A stretch of 64,000 nt of DNA from Ferirhizobium litorale (GTDB lineage Bacteria; Pseudomonadota; Alphaproteobacteria; Rhizobiales; Rhizobiaceae), in NCBI GenBank assembly GCA_030028905.1, contig JALDYZ010000013.1, positions 82,219 through 146,218 on the forward strand. The letters are read 5' to 3'. The notes below the pieces were generated by a model. The model did not search any database, was not told where the DNA came from, and saw nothing but the letters and a program-made list of their open reading frames with translations. Below, one piece after another: positions 29,903 to 40,767 of the stretch (position 1 is the stretch's first letter; each line of letters begins with the position of its first letter). The position numbers and the translations under genes were made by a program.

Positions 29903-29970
29903 GGAAGGCTCCTTGATTATATGCGCGGCGCAACGCCGCTCCTGATATAGATGCGCGCAGCAAAAATAAA

Positions 29971-29993
29971 AGCCCGGTCGAACCGGGCTTTCG
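29971..29993 (-). terminator. Intrinsic terminator after the DUF2059 gene
   Basis: A perfect 10-bp stem (29971-29980 with 29984-29993) with a 3-base loop is followed on the minus strand by a T-rich tract (TTATTTTTG). It ends the rpiA-DUF2059 unit 24 bases after the stop codon. Confidence 0.88.
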
Positions 29994-30016
29994 TTGGCCT
30001 TGACGCGTGTTCGCGG

Positions 30017-30568
30017 TTACTGTGCTTCTGGTGCCGCCGGCTGCGCACCCTCGGCCTCGATCTTCGCGCCGATCTGCTTTTCGAGCGCGGCATCGCTTTC
30101 CCGAGCGAGATCGCGCGACATGCCGGCCGCCCAGATATCGGCTGCGCGCAAAAGCTCGCGCGTGGCGATCGGGCCGTCCTTGAGAAGCTTCTTGCCCGGT
30201 TCGGAACCGTAGAAAGCGGCAATGGCCTTCAGTTCCTCGAGGCTGAAGGCCCTGGCGTAGATGGTCGCTGCCTCCTTCTCCAGGTCGCCGCGGCGTGTGG
30301 CAAGCTCCAGCGCCTTTTCGTCCACGGTCGCGGAGATCAGGTCCTGGAAGTTCGGCGAAGCCTGGATCAGCTGCGACTTCAGCTGCTCCGCAAGGTTCGG
30401 AAGGATGCTGTCGAACTGGTTGGTGACGCCGAGGGCAGTGATGGTGGCACGCGCCGCCTGCATCTGCTCCTCGCTGACCTCGTCGGCCTTCGCCAACGTA
30501 CCGAAAGCAATGCCCGAAATGAAAATGGCAGCAGCGGCAACACGGCCGACACCCGCGAGTTTGGTCAT
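30017..30568 (-). CDS. DUF2059 exported protein
   Basis: About 183 residues with a signal peptide ('AAAAIFISGIAFGTLAKA') and a DUF2059 region including 'FSLEELKAIAAFYGSEPGKKLL'. Two ATGs are possible: 30575-30577 is only two bases from AGGAG, while 30566-30568 is eleven bases from it. The second is used here. The periplasmic function is unknown. It starts shortly after the rpiA stop, so it is probably co-transcribed, an arrangement that is not obviously functional. Confidence 0.85.
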   Translation of the reverse strand: MTKLAGVGRVAAAAIFISGIAFGTLAKADEVSEEQMQAARATITALGVTNQFDSILPNLAEQLKSQLIQASPNFQDLISATVDEKALELATRRGDLEKEAATIYARAFSLEELKAIAAFYGSEPGKKLLKDGPIATRELLRAADIWAAGMSRDLARESDAALEKQIGAKIEAEGAQPAAPEAQ

Positions 30569-30586
30569 GAGAATCATTGCTCCTGT

Positions 30587-31285
30587 CTACTTTTTAGCCT
30601 GCAGCGTACGCGCACCGGCCGGACCGGCGATGATGGCAAGCGCCGCCATGTTTATGAAAAGCCCGTGTTCGACGACACCGGGAATCGCGTTCAGCTCGCG
30701 CGAAAGCGCTTCTGCGTCCGGAATGCGGCCAAATGATGCGTCGAAGATGTAGTGACCGCCGTCGGTCGTGAATATCCCGTCACCCGACTGGCGCAGCTTG
30801 AGCTCGCCCGTCAGCCCGAGCCTGGAGGCGGTCTTCTCGATCGCGATCCGGGTCGACGCCTGGCCGAACGGATTGACCTCGATCGGCAAGGCGAACGCGC
30901 CCAGCGTCTCGACGAGTTTGCTCTCGTCGGCGATCACCAGCATGCGCGCCGATGCGGAAGCGACGATCTTCTCGCGCAGCAGCGCACCGCCGCCGCCCTT
31001 GATGAGGCAGAGTTGCCCATCGACCTCATCGGCTCCGTCGATGGTCAGATCCAGTTCGGGAAGCTCGTCGAGCGACTTCAGCGGCACACCGAGTTCAACG
31101 CACAGCCGCGCAGTCCGCTCCGAAGTCGGCACACCCTCGACGCGCAAACCGCCAGCCACTTTTTCGGCCAGCAGGCGGACAAATTCCTCCGCTGTGGAAC
31201 CTGTTCCGATGCCGAGGCGCATGCCGTCCTCGACGTGTCCGAGCGCTGCCTGGGCGGCATTGATCTTCATCTGGCGGGCGTCCAT
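30587..31285 (-). CDS. rpiA: Ribose-5-phosphate isomerase A
   Basis: A 232-residue cytosolic enzyme of the pentose phosphate pathway, interconverting ribose 5-phosphate and ribulose 5-phosphate. Motifs are '[12 protein letters not shown]', 'TIDGADEVD' (catalytic Asp) and '[11 protein letters not shown]' (catalytic Glu/Lys). It is divergent from gph, with 194 bases between the start codons. Confidence 0.95.
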   Translation of the reverse strand: MDARQMKINAAQAALGHVEDGMRLGIGTGSTAEEFVRLLAEKVAGGLRVEGVPTSERTARLCVELGVPLKSLDELPELDLTIDGADEVDGQLCLIKGGGGALLREKIVASASARMLVIADESKLVETLGAFALPIEVNPFGQASTRIAIEKTASRLGLTGELKLRQSGDGIFTTDGGHYIFDASFGRIPDAEALSRELNAIPGVVEHGLFINMAALAIIAGPAGARTLQAKK

Positions 31286-31479
31286 ACGCCAATAGCTCCC
31301 GTCTATTTCGTTGAGTGCTGTTTACACGTCTCGTCGCGCAAACGAAAGTCATATTAAAACGCTACACGGAATTTCGAAGACACGGGCGAAAGGTTCCATG
31401 CCCTCCCGGGACCGCCCTTTGGCTTGCAATTTCCGGTTAGTTCTCATAACCCAGCGACAGTTGGATATTCACCGAGGCT

Positions 31480-32169
31480 ATGAACGTGACGTCACCGCTT
31501 GTCGTATTCGATCTCGATGGCACGCTGATCGACACCGCCCCCGATCTCGTCGCCAGCCTGAACCACACTATTGCCGCGGCGGGCCTTGCCCCGGTCGGCT
31601 ACGAGGACCTCACCTTCCTGGTCGGCAACGGTGCCAAGATGATGATCGAAAAAGCGTTCGTTCTGCGCGAGAAGCCGCTGAACGCCGAAGACCTTCCGCA
31701 CCTGCTCGAACGGTTCATCACCCACTATTCCGCCTCCATGCCGGGCGAAAGCCGCCCCTATCCGGGCCTCGTCGATGCGCTGGAGCGCCTCAAGACCAGC
31801 GGCTTCCGCCTGGCGGTCTGCACCAACAAGATCGAATCGCTTGCCGTCACGCTGATCGAGCGGCTGCAACTGACCCACCATTTCGCGACGATTACCGGCG
31901 GCGACACCTTTCCGGTGCGCAAGCCCGACGCCCGCCACCTTCTCGGCACCGTCGAGCGCGCCGGCGCCGATCCGCGTCGTACTGTCATGATCGGCGACAG
32001 CATCAACGACATCATGGTCGCGCGCAATGCCGGCGTCCCGTCGATTGCCGTCCCCTTCGGCTATTCCGACGTCGCGGTGGACAGCCTCGGCCCGAACCAC
32101 GTCATCGGGCATTTCGACGAACTCACCCCGGCGCTGGTCGAGGGCCTGCTGCAACGCCAGGCGGCGTAG
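31480..32169 (+). CDS. gph: Phosphoglycolate phosphatase
   Basis: A 229-residue HAD hydrolase. The nucleophile motif 'FDLDGTLIDT' (Asp11, Asp13), 'CTNK' (motif II), Lys in 'FPVRKPD' and 'MIGDSINDI' (motif IV) are all present, and the helical cap lies between motifs I and II. It removes phosphate from 2-phosphoglycolate formed during DNA repair or by oxygenation. The assignment is helped by the usual rpiA-gph proximity in rhizobia. Confidence 0.92.
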   Translation: MNVTSPLVVFDLDGTLIDTAPDLVASLNHTIAAAGLAPVGYEDLTFLVGNGAKMMIEKAFVLREKPLNAEDLPHLLERFITHYSASMPGESRPYPGLVDALERLKTSGFRLAVCTNKIESLAVTLIERLQLTHHFATITGGDTFPVRKPDARHLLGTVERAGADPRRTVMIGDSINDIMVARNAGVPSIAVPFGYSDVAVDSLGPNHVIGHFDELTPALVEGLLQRQAA

Positions 32170-32222
32170 CATCGTCCCCAAAGGCAACGAGCACTCTTGC
32201 GAGAGATCCCGTCGGCGTAGGC

Positions 32223-32816
32223 CTATGGTGTACGGAGCATCAGGCCCGATGCCAGAAACCGGAACGCCTTCACCGCCTTTGGCAATACGGCCTTAGGGTT
32301 TTCGCTAGCCGCGATCCAGAGAGCGGCATTGAGTGCTGCGCCGTTGAGGAGCCTCGCCGCGGCCTCCGGGTCGACCGGCTGCACCATCCCTAGCGCGGCC
32401 AATCGTTCGACCGCCTCTTTTGTTGCTTGCAGGCAGTTGTTCTGGCTCGGCCAATTCGAGGGATCGCCGAGCACGGCAGGGCCATCGAGCAGGACAATGC
32501 GCTGCACTTCGGGATTGAGTGCCATCTCGATATAGGCCGTCCCCTCGGCCAGCAACGCCTCCCAACCGTCCCCGGCCCTGTCACCGATCCCTTTAGCGCG
32601 CGATGCCATTTCGGCATCGATCTGGTTGACGACTGCGGCCAGCAAGCCGCGCTTGTCGCCAAAATTGTGGTAAAGCGCCCCTCTCGTCAGTCCTACTTCG
32701 GCAGTCAGATCGTCCATCGAGGCGGCGGCATAGCCCTTTTCTGCAAACGCCTTGCGCGCCGCTGAGATCAGCCTCGCCCGGTTTTGCTCCATCACCTCGG
32801 CACGTTTGCCCGCCAT
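32223..32816 (-). CDS. TetR/AcrR family repressor
   Basis: A 197-residue regulator with an N-terminal helix-turn-helix (about 12-58, 'YAAASMDDLTAEVGLTRGALYHNFGDKRGLL') and a C-terminal ligand domain. It is divergent from a RidA-family gene. Three copies of an ATACG-N3-CGTAT dyad lie between the two genes, so it almost certainly represses itself and ridA. The ligand is unknown; toxic enamines or related metabolites handled by RidA proteins are possible. Confidence 0.92.
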   Translation of the reverse strand: MAGKRAEVMEQNRARLISAARKAFAEKGYAAASMDDLTAEVGLTRGALYHNFGDKRGLLAAVVNQIDAEMASRAKGIGDRAGDGWEALLAEGTAYIEMALNPEVQRIVLLDGPAVLGDPSNWPSQNNCLQATKEAVERLAALGMVQPVDPEAAARLLNGAALNAALWIAASENPKAVLPKAVKAFRFLASGLMLRTP

Positions 32817-32836
32817 CGGTCACCCCCCAATTTAAC

Positions 32837-32899
32837 ATACGCCACGTATATGAACTTGACATACGACGCGTATTCGAACATTTTACATACGCGCCGTAT
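32837..32899. promoter_or_regulatory. Three TetR-type operators between tetR and ridA genes
   Basis: Three 13-bp dyads of the form ATACG-N3-CGTAT lie at 32837-32849, 32861-32873 and 32887-32899, spaced 24 and 26 bases apart. A TTGACA at 32856-32861 overlaps the second one, so repressor binding would block a promoter for the RidA gene. The identical half-sites strongly suggest one regulator binding all three. Confidence 0.85.
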
Positions 32900-32982
32900 A
32901 TCAACGAAGCGATCGGGCGGGAAGCCCTCCCGGGGCAAATATGCCTAGCGGGGGCACGTAACCACAATTCACAGGAGCCACA

Positions 32983-33381
32983 ATGACCAAAAGAACCCCA
33001 ATCTTTCCTGCGGAAAGGCATGCCCTTTACGAAGAACACGGCTACTCGGCGGCGATCCGCTCGGGCGACCTGCTGTTCGTGTCGGGCCAGGTGGGCAGCC
33101 GCCCGGACGGCAGTCCGGAACCGGATTTCGAACGCCAGGTTCAACTTGCCTTCGACAACCTCGAGGCAACGCTTCGAGCCGGAGGCTGCACGTTTGACGA
33201 CCTCATCGACGTGACCACGTTCCACACCGATCCCGAAAATCAGTTCGGGATGATAATGGCGATCAAGCAGAAGATTTTCCCCAAGCCGCCCTATCCGAAT
33301 TGGACCGCGATCGGGGTCAACTGGCTTGCCGGCTTCGATTTCGAGATCAAGGTGATCGCCCGAATTCCGGCGATCGGTTAA
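32983..33381 (+). CDS. RidA (YjgF/YER057c/UK114) family protein
   Basis: A 132-residue protein with the RidA fold, shown by 'SGDLLFVSGQVG', 'QLAFDNLEATLRAGG' and 'YPNWTAIGV'. Family members form trimers with active sites at the interfaces and deaminate reactive enamine/imine compounds. The Arg used for substrate carboxylate in canonical RidA lies in an 'R-x-x-V/I' motif near the C-terminus, and here 'IARIPAIG' fits loosely. Being under a dedicated TetR repressor suggests an inducible, substrate-specific member rather than the housekeeping one. Confidence 0.88.
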   Translation: MTKRTPIFPAERHALYEEHGYSAAIRSGDLLFVSGQVGSRPDGSPEPDFERQVQLAFDNLEATLRAGGCTFDDLIDVTTFHTDPENQFGMIMAIKQKIFPKPPYPNWTAIGVNWLAGFDFEIKVIARIPAIG

Positions 33382-33435
33382 GCGCACGGCGCGAAGATGT
33401 CCGCCACTCGTCGCGGCGGACATCCGTAAGTCTTG

Positions 33436-35325
33436 TCAGATCGGTGTGTTGCGGCTCTCGCTGGTCGCGGCAAACGCCTTTTCCACATAGGCGTCGCGTC
33501 CATAGACGTCGCCGAAATACTCGACCACGCCGTCCTTGTTCGGCCAGGCGGTAAAGTAGGACACGTAGACCGGGATCTTGCGCGACAACTGGACCGCCCG
33601 GTTGCCACCCGCGGCGATCTCCCGCGCTACCTCATCCGTGCTGGTGCCGAGCACCGCCGCCGCCATCCGGCGCGGATCGGCGAGGCGGACGCAGCCATGG
33701 CTGAGCGCCCGCATGTCCTTGTTGAAGAAGCTCTTCGAGGGCGTGTCATGCATGTAGATCGCATGGCTGTTCGGGAACAGGATCTTCAACTCGCCAAGCG
33801 CGTTGTCGCTGCTCGGCGGTTGGCGAACCGAAACGGACTTGGTCGAGCCATACCAGTTGACGCTGGACGACGATACCTGGCGCCCGCCGACGACCACCTC
33901 GTAGCCCATCTGGTCGAGATAGCCCGGATCGGCCCTCAACTTCGGCAGCATCTCGTTGATGATGATCGACTGCGGCACGCCCCAGAACGGGTTGAATTCG
34001 ACCGTCTCGATCTCATCCTGGAAAAAATAGGTCTGGTTGGCGCGCGTTCCGACCACCACCCGCATCGAGAACTGCTCGCCGTTGTCGTCGTGATAGTAGA
34101 CCTGGAATGCCGGCTGGTTGATGAAGACGTATCGCGAGCCGAGGTCGGCCGGCAGCCAGCGGGCCTGCTCGAGCGCCACCACCAGTTTCTCGATCTTGGC
34201 GGCGTTGCTGTCGCCGACCAGGGCACGCACGGTCGCCTGGCCGATGACGCCGTCCGGCTTCAGCCTGTTCTCCGTCTGGAAGTCCTTCACCAGATCGACC
34301 AGTTCCGGCGTGTATTCCGGGGTTTGCTGGTAGGAGGCGAGCACGACCGCGTGCTTGACCTTCAAATCGTCGGATCCGCGCTTTTCGATCGCCTTGACGA
34401 CGTTCGCCATCTCCGGGTCGCTTGCCCCCGGCTTCAGCAGGCCGGTGAGCGTCACCTTCACATGATCGTCAGCACCATCCATGGCCCGCAGTCTGGCAAG
34501 CTCCGCCGTCAGCGCCCGGAACTGCTCGCCGGACGGGCTGCGGCTCTTCAGATAGGCTTCTACATTCGGGCTAAGCCGGACCATCTTGAGGACCGGCGCC
34601 AGGTTGACGGTCTTGCGCTTGAAATCGTGATAGCCGGAAATCTTGTTCGGATCGATGCGACCGCGATTGGTATCCTGGACGTAGGCGAGCACCTTGGCGG
34701 ACAGAGCGAGTTCGAACTGCATCAGCGAGCGGTCGCGCGTGGCCTGATCGCCCTCGACGGGAAGGCTGACGGCATAGTCGCGAGGATCGAGGCCGACCGC
34801 ATCCGTTTCCGAAAGCGCCTTCATGGCGGCCCTCGCCCGCTCGTTGACCTCGCTGCCCGTCACCCAGACGAGCGGCTGGCCCTCGCCGTAATAGGTTTCG
34901 AGCACCTTGGCGATCTCGCTCGACGTGCGAACCTTGGCCTCGCTCATTAAATGGCGCTGCTCGGCAAGCGGATCGACTGCGACAGGTACCGAACCGGAAT
35001 CCGCGACGGCACCGGTCACCACCGGGTCGGCGAACTTCGCCGCCGCGACGAGCCGCATCGAATCGGGCTTGTAGGTGTAGTAGCGCGGGCCGGAAACCTT
35101 TGGCAGCGGCTCGGGATCGACGTTCGCCATCGATCCACCCGCCATCGGCGCAGGTGCGCGCGGATAGGCGCGCGGCGATGTCGCATAGGGTTCATAGACG
35201 CGCTGCCCTGCCCGGTTGCCGCGCAGGAAGTCGAGGAATCCCGCTTCGGCGCGCTCCGTTTGGAACATCACCGCAGAAGAGGTCAGCGCGAGGGTCAGCG
35301 CAGCAGCTTTCGTCAAATATTTCAT
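33436..35325 (-). CDS. L,D-transpeptidase (YcbB/LdtD type)
   Basis: A 629-residue periplasmic enzyme starting at the ATG at 35323-35325, with a signal peptide cleaved near 'ERAEA'. It has a scaffold domain with 'WVTGSEVNERARAAMKALSE', a peptidoglycan-binding domain ('LVDLVKDFQTENRLKPDGVIGQATVRAL') and a YkuD catalytic domain with 'SHGCVRL' (Cys about 545). It makes 3-3 cross-links in peptidoglycan. This class is important in Rhizobiaceae, which have 3-3-rich walls and grow from the pole, so the enzyme may share a process with the RgsE protein at the window start. It is a single gene, divergent from fumC. Confidence 0.92.
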   Translation of the reverse strand: MKYLTKAAALTLALTSSAVMFQTERAEAGFLDFLRGNRAGQRVYEPYATSPRAYPRAPAPMAGGSMANVDPEPLPKVSGPRYYTYKPDSMRLVAAAKFADPVVTGAVADSGSVPVAVDPLAEQRHLMSEAKVRTSSEIAKVLETYYGEGQPLVWVTGSEVNERARAAMKALSETDAVGLDPRDYAVSLPVEGDQATRDRSLMQFELALSAKVLAYVQDTNRGRIDPNKISGYHDFKRKTVNLAPVLKMVRLSPNVEAYLKSRSPSGEQFRALTAELARLRAMDGADDHVKVTLTGLLKPGASDPEMANVVKAIEKRGSDDLKVKHAVVLASYQQTPEYTPELVDLVKDFQTENRLKPDGVIGQATVRALVGDSNAAKIEKLVVALEQARWLPADLGSRYVFINQPAFQVYYHDDNGEQFSMRVVVGTRANQTYFFQDEIETVEFNPFWGVPQSIIINEMLPKLRADPGYLDQMGYEVVVGGRQVSSSSVNWYGSTKSVSVRQPPSSDNALGELKILFPNSHAIYMHDTPSKSFFNKDMRALSHGCVRLADPRRMAAAVLGTSTDEVAREIAAGGNRAVQLSRKIPVYVSYFTAWPNKDGVVEYFGDVYGRDAYVEKAFAATSESRNTPI

Positions 35326-35733
35326 ATAATAACCAGTTCCCGATGTCTTCCAGTAGCGGTCGTGCGGCCTCGGCACCCTACCCAATCGCCATGGCATACC
35401 GGATCGCCGGGCGAATGAAAAGGAAACGACCCGAGGCCGGGCAGTCACGGCGACCGGATTTTCGCGTCACATCGTCGGTCGCCTATAATCACAAAAATGC
35501 GCCACGAATCTGAAATGATTAGTTAATCTTTTGGAAATTTTATCGCCGTCCGTTCGCAGGGGAAAGATTGCTGACTGCGAAGCACTGGCATAAATCCGCG
35601 CACCGTGTCACAAAAACCACGAAACCGACGGCATCCGGGTCCGCGTCGGAAAGCGCCCCGGATCACCTCGAATCCAATCCCCATATCCGGTCGCCGCAGC
35701 AGCGACCAATTCACGGCAGGAAAGGCACGAGAC
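35326..35733. other. 408-bp divergent intergenic region, L,D-transpeptidase / fumC
   Basis: This holds the promoters of both genes. The part from about 35490 to 35550 is AT-rich. I could not pick out a firm promoter, operator or RNA gene. The fumC frame stays open upstream to 35605, but the ATG at 35734 has the better ribosome site. Confidence 0.5.
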
Positions 35734-37122
35734 ATGACAATGCGCACCGAAACCGACACGTTTGGCCCGATCGAAGTGCCGAGCGACCGATACTGGGGAG
35801 CGCAGGCGCAGCGATCGCTCGGCAATTTCAAGATCGGCTGGGAAAAACAACCGGTCTCGATTGTCCGCGCGCTCGGCATCGTCAAGCAGGCAGCGGCGAA
35901 CACCAACATGGAACTCGGCCACCTGGACCCGGTCGTTGGCAAGGCGATCGTCGATGCCTCGCGGGAAGTGATCGACGGCAAGCTCAACGACCACTTCCCG
36001 CTCGTCGTCTGGCAGACAGGTTCCGGCACCCAGTCGAACATGAACGCCAACGAGGTGATCTCCAACCGGGCGATCGAAATGCTCGGCGGCGTGATGGGTT
36101 CGAAGAAGCCGGTGCATCCGAACGATCACGTCAACATGAGCCAGTCCTCGAACGACACCTATCCGACGGCCATGCACGTCGCCTGCGCCGAGCAGATCGT
36201 GCATCACCTGCTCCCCGCCTTGCAGCATCTCTACGAGGCGCTCGACACCAAGGCCCATGCCTTCGCCCACATCATCAAGATCGGCCGCACCCACACGCAG
36301 GACGCCACTCCGCTGACGCTCGGGCAGGAGTTTTCCGGTTATGCGGCGCAGGTCTCTTCGGCGATCAAACGCATCGAGATGACGCTACCAGGTCTCTACG
36401 AGCTGGCGCAGGGCGGAACCGCCGTCGGCACCGGGCTGAACGCGCCGGTCGGCTTTGCGGAAAAGGTCGCCGAGCACATCGCGCAGATCACCGGCCTGCC
36501 CTTCGTCACCGCGCCGAACAAGTTCGAGGCGCTGGCAGCCCATGACGCCATGGTCTTTTCCCATGGCGCGATCAACGCAGCCGCCGCCGCCCTGTTCAAG
36601 ATCGCCAACGACATCCGCCTGCTGGGGTCGGGTCCGCGCTCGGGCCTCGGCGAACTGGCGCTGCCGGAAAACGAGCCCGGCTCGTCGATCATGCCGGGCA
36701 AGGTCAACCCCACCCAGTGCGAGGCACTGACCCAGGTCTGCATCCAGGTTTTCGGCAACAACGCCGCGGTCAGCTTTGCCGGCAGCCAGGGGCATTTCGA
36801 GCTCAACGTCTACAATCCGGTGATGGCCTACAATTTCCTGCAGTCGGTGCAGTTGCTGGGCGATGCCGCCGTCTCGTTCACCGACAATTGCGTGACCGGC
36901 ATCGAGGCCCGCGAGGACAATATCCGCGCCGGACTCGAGCGCTCGCTGATGCTGGTGACGGCGCTGGCGCCGACGATCGGCTATGACAACGCCGCCAAGA
37001 TCGCCAAGACGGCGCACAAGAACGGTACGACTCTGCGGGAGGAAGCGCTGGCGAGCGGGCTGGTCACGGCGCAGCAGTATGACGCGATCGTCCGCCCCGA
37101 GACGATGATCGGACCGAAATGA
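35734..37122 (+). CDS. fumC: Class II fumarate hydratase
   Basis: A 462-residue iron-free TCA-cycle enzyme converting fumarate to malate. It has '[13 protein letters not shown]', '[14 protein letters not shown]', '[21 protein letters not shown]' and the signature '[16 protein letters not shown]'. The start is set by GGAAAGG upstream of the ATG. Unlike the class I enzyme encoded 750 bases downstream, it needs no iron-sulphur cluster, so it would keep working under oxidative stress or iron limitation. Confidence 0.96.
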   Translation: MTMRTETDTFGPIEVPSDRYWGAQAQRSLGNFKIGWEKQPVSIVRALGIVKQAAANTNMELGHLDPVVGKAIVDASREVIDGKLNDHFPLVVWQTGSGTQSNMNANEVISNRAIEMLGGVMGSKKPVHPNDHVNMSQSSNDTYPTAMHVACAEQIVHHLLPALQHLYEALDTKAHAFAHIIKIGRTHTQDATPLTLGQEFSGYAAQVSSAIKRIEMTLPGLYELAQGGTAVGTGLNAPVGFAEKVAEHIAQITGLPFVTAPNKFEALAAHDAMVFSHGAINAAAAALFKIANDIRLLGSGPRSGLGELALPENEPGSSIMPGKVNPTQCEALTQVCIQVFGNNAAVSFAGSQGHFELNVYNPVMAYNFLQSVQLLGDAAVSFTDNCVTGIEAREDNIRAGLERSLMLVTALAPTIGYDNAAKIAKTAHKNGTTLREEALASGLVTAQQYDAIVRPETMIGPK

Positions 37123-37144
37123 TCGTCTGATCGACAGGAGAGTA

Positions 37145-37195
37145 CGCCGGAGCCGGAAAAGGGAAGCGCAACCCTTGCCTTTTCGAGCCCCGGCG
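37145..37195 (+). terminator. Imperfect stem-loop after fumC
   Basis: A long imperfect hairpin pairs the region from 37145 with that ending at 37195 (CGCCGG with its complement, and GGAAAAGG with CCTTTTC). It lies 22 bases after the fumC stop and just before the convergent small gene. Confidence 0.4.
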
Positions 37196-37203
37196 CTCAG
37201 CCG

Positions 37204-37422
37204 TCAGCGGATTGCAGCAGTCTGGCCGACATCGATACCTCGTATTGCCGTGTCGTTTGCGTCAAGAACCATGTGTTGCCCGGGCTCGATGCTGAGCAGG
37301 ATTTCGCGCTGAAACAGGCCATCGAAAAATCCTCCCTGTGCGACCATGAACATCACGCCTCCGATAAGCGCCGAAACCAGCAGCATCTGGACAGATGCGG
37401 TATCGTGTTCCTCACTATCCAT
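37204..37422 (-). CDS. Small single-pass membrane protein
   Basis: A 72-residue protein from the ATG at 37420-37422, with AAGGGG suitably placed upstream; an ATG nine bases earlier is also possible. Residues 10-32 ('SVQMLLVSALIGGVMFMVAQGGF') form one membrane helix, followed by a short extracytoplasmic tail with 'LSIEPGQHMVLDANDTAIRG'. No family is recognised. It lies 20 bases after another tiny membrane-protein gene and both sit between the two fumarase genes. Confidence 0.55.
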   Translation of the reverse strand: MDSEEHDTASVQMLLVSALIGGVMFMVAQGGFFDGLFQREILLSIEPGQHMVLDANDTAIRGIDVGQTAAIR

Positions 37423-37442
37423 TGTCTTCATCCCCTTGTGCC

Positions 37443-37586
37443 CTACCAGCTGCGATGCTGGCTGCGGTGCTGTTGGCTGCCGGCGCGGCCGGCCTTGATC
37501 CTTAAACGTACGGGCGCTGCCGGCACCGCAATCAGAAAGGTTGCGATAATCAAGGCAGCGAATGCGACGGTTGGAAGAAGTGTCAT
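37443..37586 (-). CDS. Very small membrane protein
   Basis: A 47-residue protein with one hydrophobic helix at its N-terminus (residues 3-25, 'LLPTVAFAALIIATFLIAVP') and a basic tail rich in Arg, His and Gln. AGAGGAG is placed 7-9 bases before the ATG (37584-37586), which is the main reason for accepting it. Function is unknown; with the next gene it may form a two-gene unit. Confidence 0.5.
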   Translation of the reverse strand: MTLLPTVAFAALIIATFLIAVPAAPVRLRIKAGRAGSQQHRSQHRSW

Positions 37587-37870
37587 CTGCTTGCTCCTCT
37601 TGCCTGTGGGAACCTTGAAGTTCCTGAGGAGGAATATGCGCTTGCGTACGGCTGTCCAGAAGGCCACAAAAGCGCGACCCATCGTTTACATTTTTCGAAC
37701 GACAAGGCGGGACTGAGGATGCACAGCGACCGATGCGCCTTCGCAGCAGGAAAACGGCGCCCGTATTTTTTTCAACCGTTTTAGCGACCAAGGCAGCAAT
37801 TGCATTTGCCGGGCGCGGGCACTAGAGGACTTGGCGAACGCATCCAGTCCCCGGCATGAAAGGTCCCCTG

Positions 37871-39478
<1,608 letters not shown>

Positions 39479-39504
39479 TCTTGCCGAAAGGCTGGACAAA
39501 AAGG

Positions 39505-39536
39505 GCAAAGGGCGTCGAAAGGCGCCTTTTGCTTTT
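39505..39536 (+). terminator. Intrinsic terminator after the class I fumarase gene
   Basis: A 10-bp stem (39505-39514 with 39523-39532, one G-T pair) is followed by TTTT. It starts 26 bases after the stop codon. Confidence 0.78.
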
Positions 39537-39669
39537 CGCAAGTAAAAAACGGAAGTCAAACCCAAACAATTATGTCTAGGTTAAAATTCGCAGTCGATAT
39601 TTTAATAAAAAACCAAGGTTTTCCGGTTAACAAAAAAAGATGAAAAGCATCGGGGCCGGGAGTGGGCTG

Positions 39670-40737
39670 ATGAGTAGCGCAGTTGCGCCGAAGGCGCCTA
39701 TACCTGACATCGCCAGCCACATCACCTATGCGATGCGCACCATGGGCGTGGCGCCTATCCCGCGAAACTACGAACTCTTCTACGAAGCCTATATCGGATC
39801 GAACCCGGCGCTTACGAAGAAACTCGCCAGCTATGGCAACAGCATCAGCCAGGACGAACTCGACGCGGTCGCCGCCCAGTTCTTCGGCAACCGCCAGCTG
39901 CAGGTGGTCGATAACGCCCATATCCGCATCGTCTCCGAACTGGAAGCCATCGTCAGGCTGCTCAAGCAGGAACAGAACTCGCTCGAAAGCTACAACCGGC
40001 TTCTCGGCGAGACCTGCAACCGCATCACCACCAAGAGCAACGCCAGCAGCGATATCCTCCAGAACGCCATCGCCATCCTCGCCAAGGCCACTGGCGATAC
40101 GATGGCGCATGGCGAACGCACGGTCGAGAGCGTCAGCCAGAAGTCGCGCGAAATGGAGCAGGTCCGCCAGGAGCTGGACGAGTACAAGCGCATCGCCAAC
40201 ACCGATTCGCTGACCCGGCTTGCCAATCGCCGCGCCTTCGACGATCGCCTCGCCGCCGTCTATGACGGTCCGCTCAACCGCCACCTCAGCGCCCTGATTC
40301 TGGCCGATATCGACAATTTCAAGGCGATCAACGACAACTACGGTCATCCCGTCGGTGACAAGATCCTGGCGACCGTGGCGACGATCATCCGCACCACCGT
40401 GCCGCACGACGTCTTCGTTGCCCGCACCGGCGGCGAGGAATTCGCGATTCTCGTCGACGGCTGCAGCGAGGACGAAGCCCTGCAGATCGCCGAGCGGGTG
40501 CGCACGACGCTTGCCTCCACCCCCTTCCGCAATTCCAAGACCGGCATCGACTATGGGCCGATCACCATATCGCTCGGTGTCTGCATGGGGGCCGAGGCAG
40601 AAGATCCCGGTGATCTCTACGGCAAGTGCGACGCTGCGCTCTATTGCGCCAAGCATGCCGGCCGCAATTGCTCGGTCGCCTACGAGAACGGAATGAAGAA
40701 GGAATTTTCCAAGAGCTGGCTCATCTACAAGAAGTAG
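39670..40737 (+). CDS. Soluble diguanylate cyclase
   Basis: About 355 residues from the ATG at 39670 (GGGAG upstream); an ATG at 39640 is possible. There are no membrane helices. The N-terminal 160 residues are helical, with a conserved start 'MRTMGVAPIPRNYELFYEAYIG', followed by a coiled-coil-like linker. The GGDEF domain has 'NDNYGHPVGD' and 'RTGGEEF', which fits an active enzyme. The RxxD inhibitory site is missing at its usual place. It would raise c-di-GMP and so favour attachment over motility. The signal is unknown. Confidence 0.9.
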   Translation: MSSAVAPKAPIPDIASHITYAMRTMGVAPIPRNYELFYEAYIGSNPALTKKLASYGNSISQDELDAVAAQFFGNRQLQVVDNAHIRIVSELEAIVRLLKQEQNSLESYNRLLGETCNRITTKSNASSDILQNAIAILAKATGDTMAHGERTVESVSQKSREMEQVRQELDEYKRIANTDSLTRLANRRAFDDRLAAVYDGPLNRHLSALILADIDNFKAINDNYGHPVGDKILATVATIIRTTVPHDVFVARTGGEEFAILVDGCSEDEALQIAERVRTTLASTPFRNSKTGIDYGPITISLGVCMGAEAEDPGDLYGKCDAALYCAKHAGRNCSVAYENGMKKEFSKSWLIYKK

Positions 40738-40767
40738 GCGAGCCGCCGACTGCGGTTGCGGTCCCCT

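Noticed and set aside
37204..37791. A 195-residue protein covering both small genes between the fumarases
   Set aside because: The first 120 residues are a Ser/Arg/Gln-rich out-of-frame reading of the neighbouring small gene. Only the last part has a membrane helix and a ribosome site.
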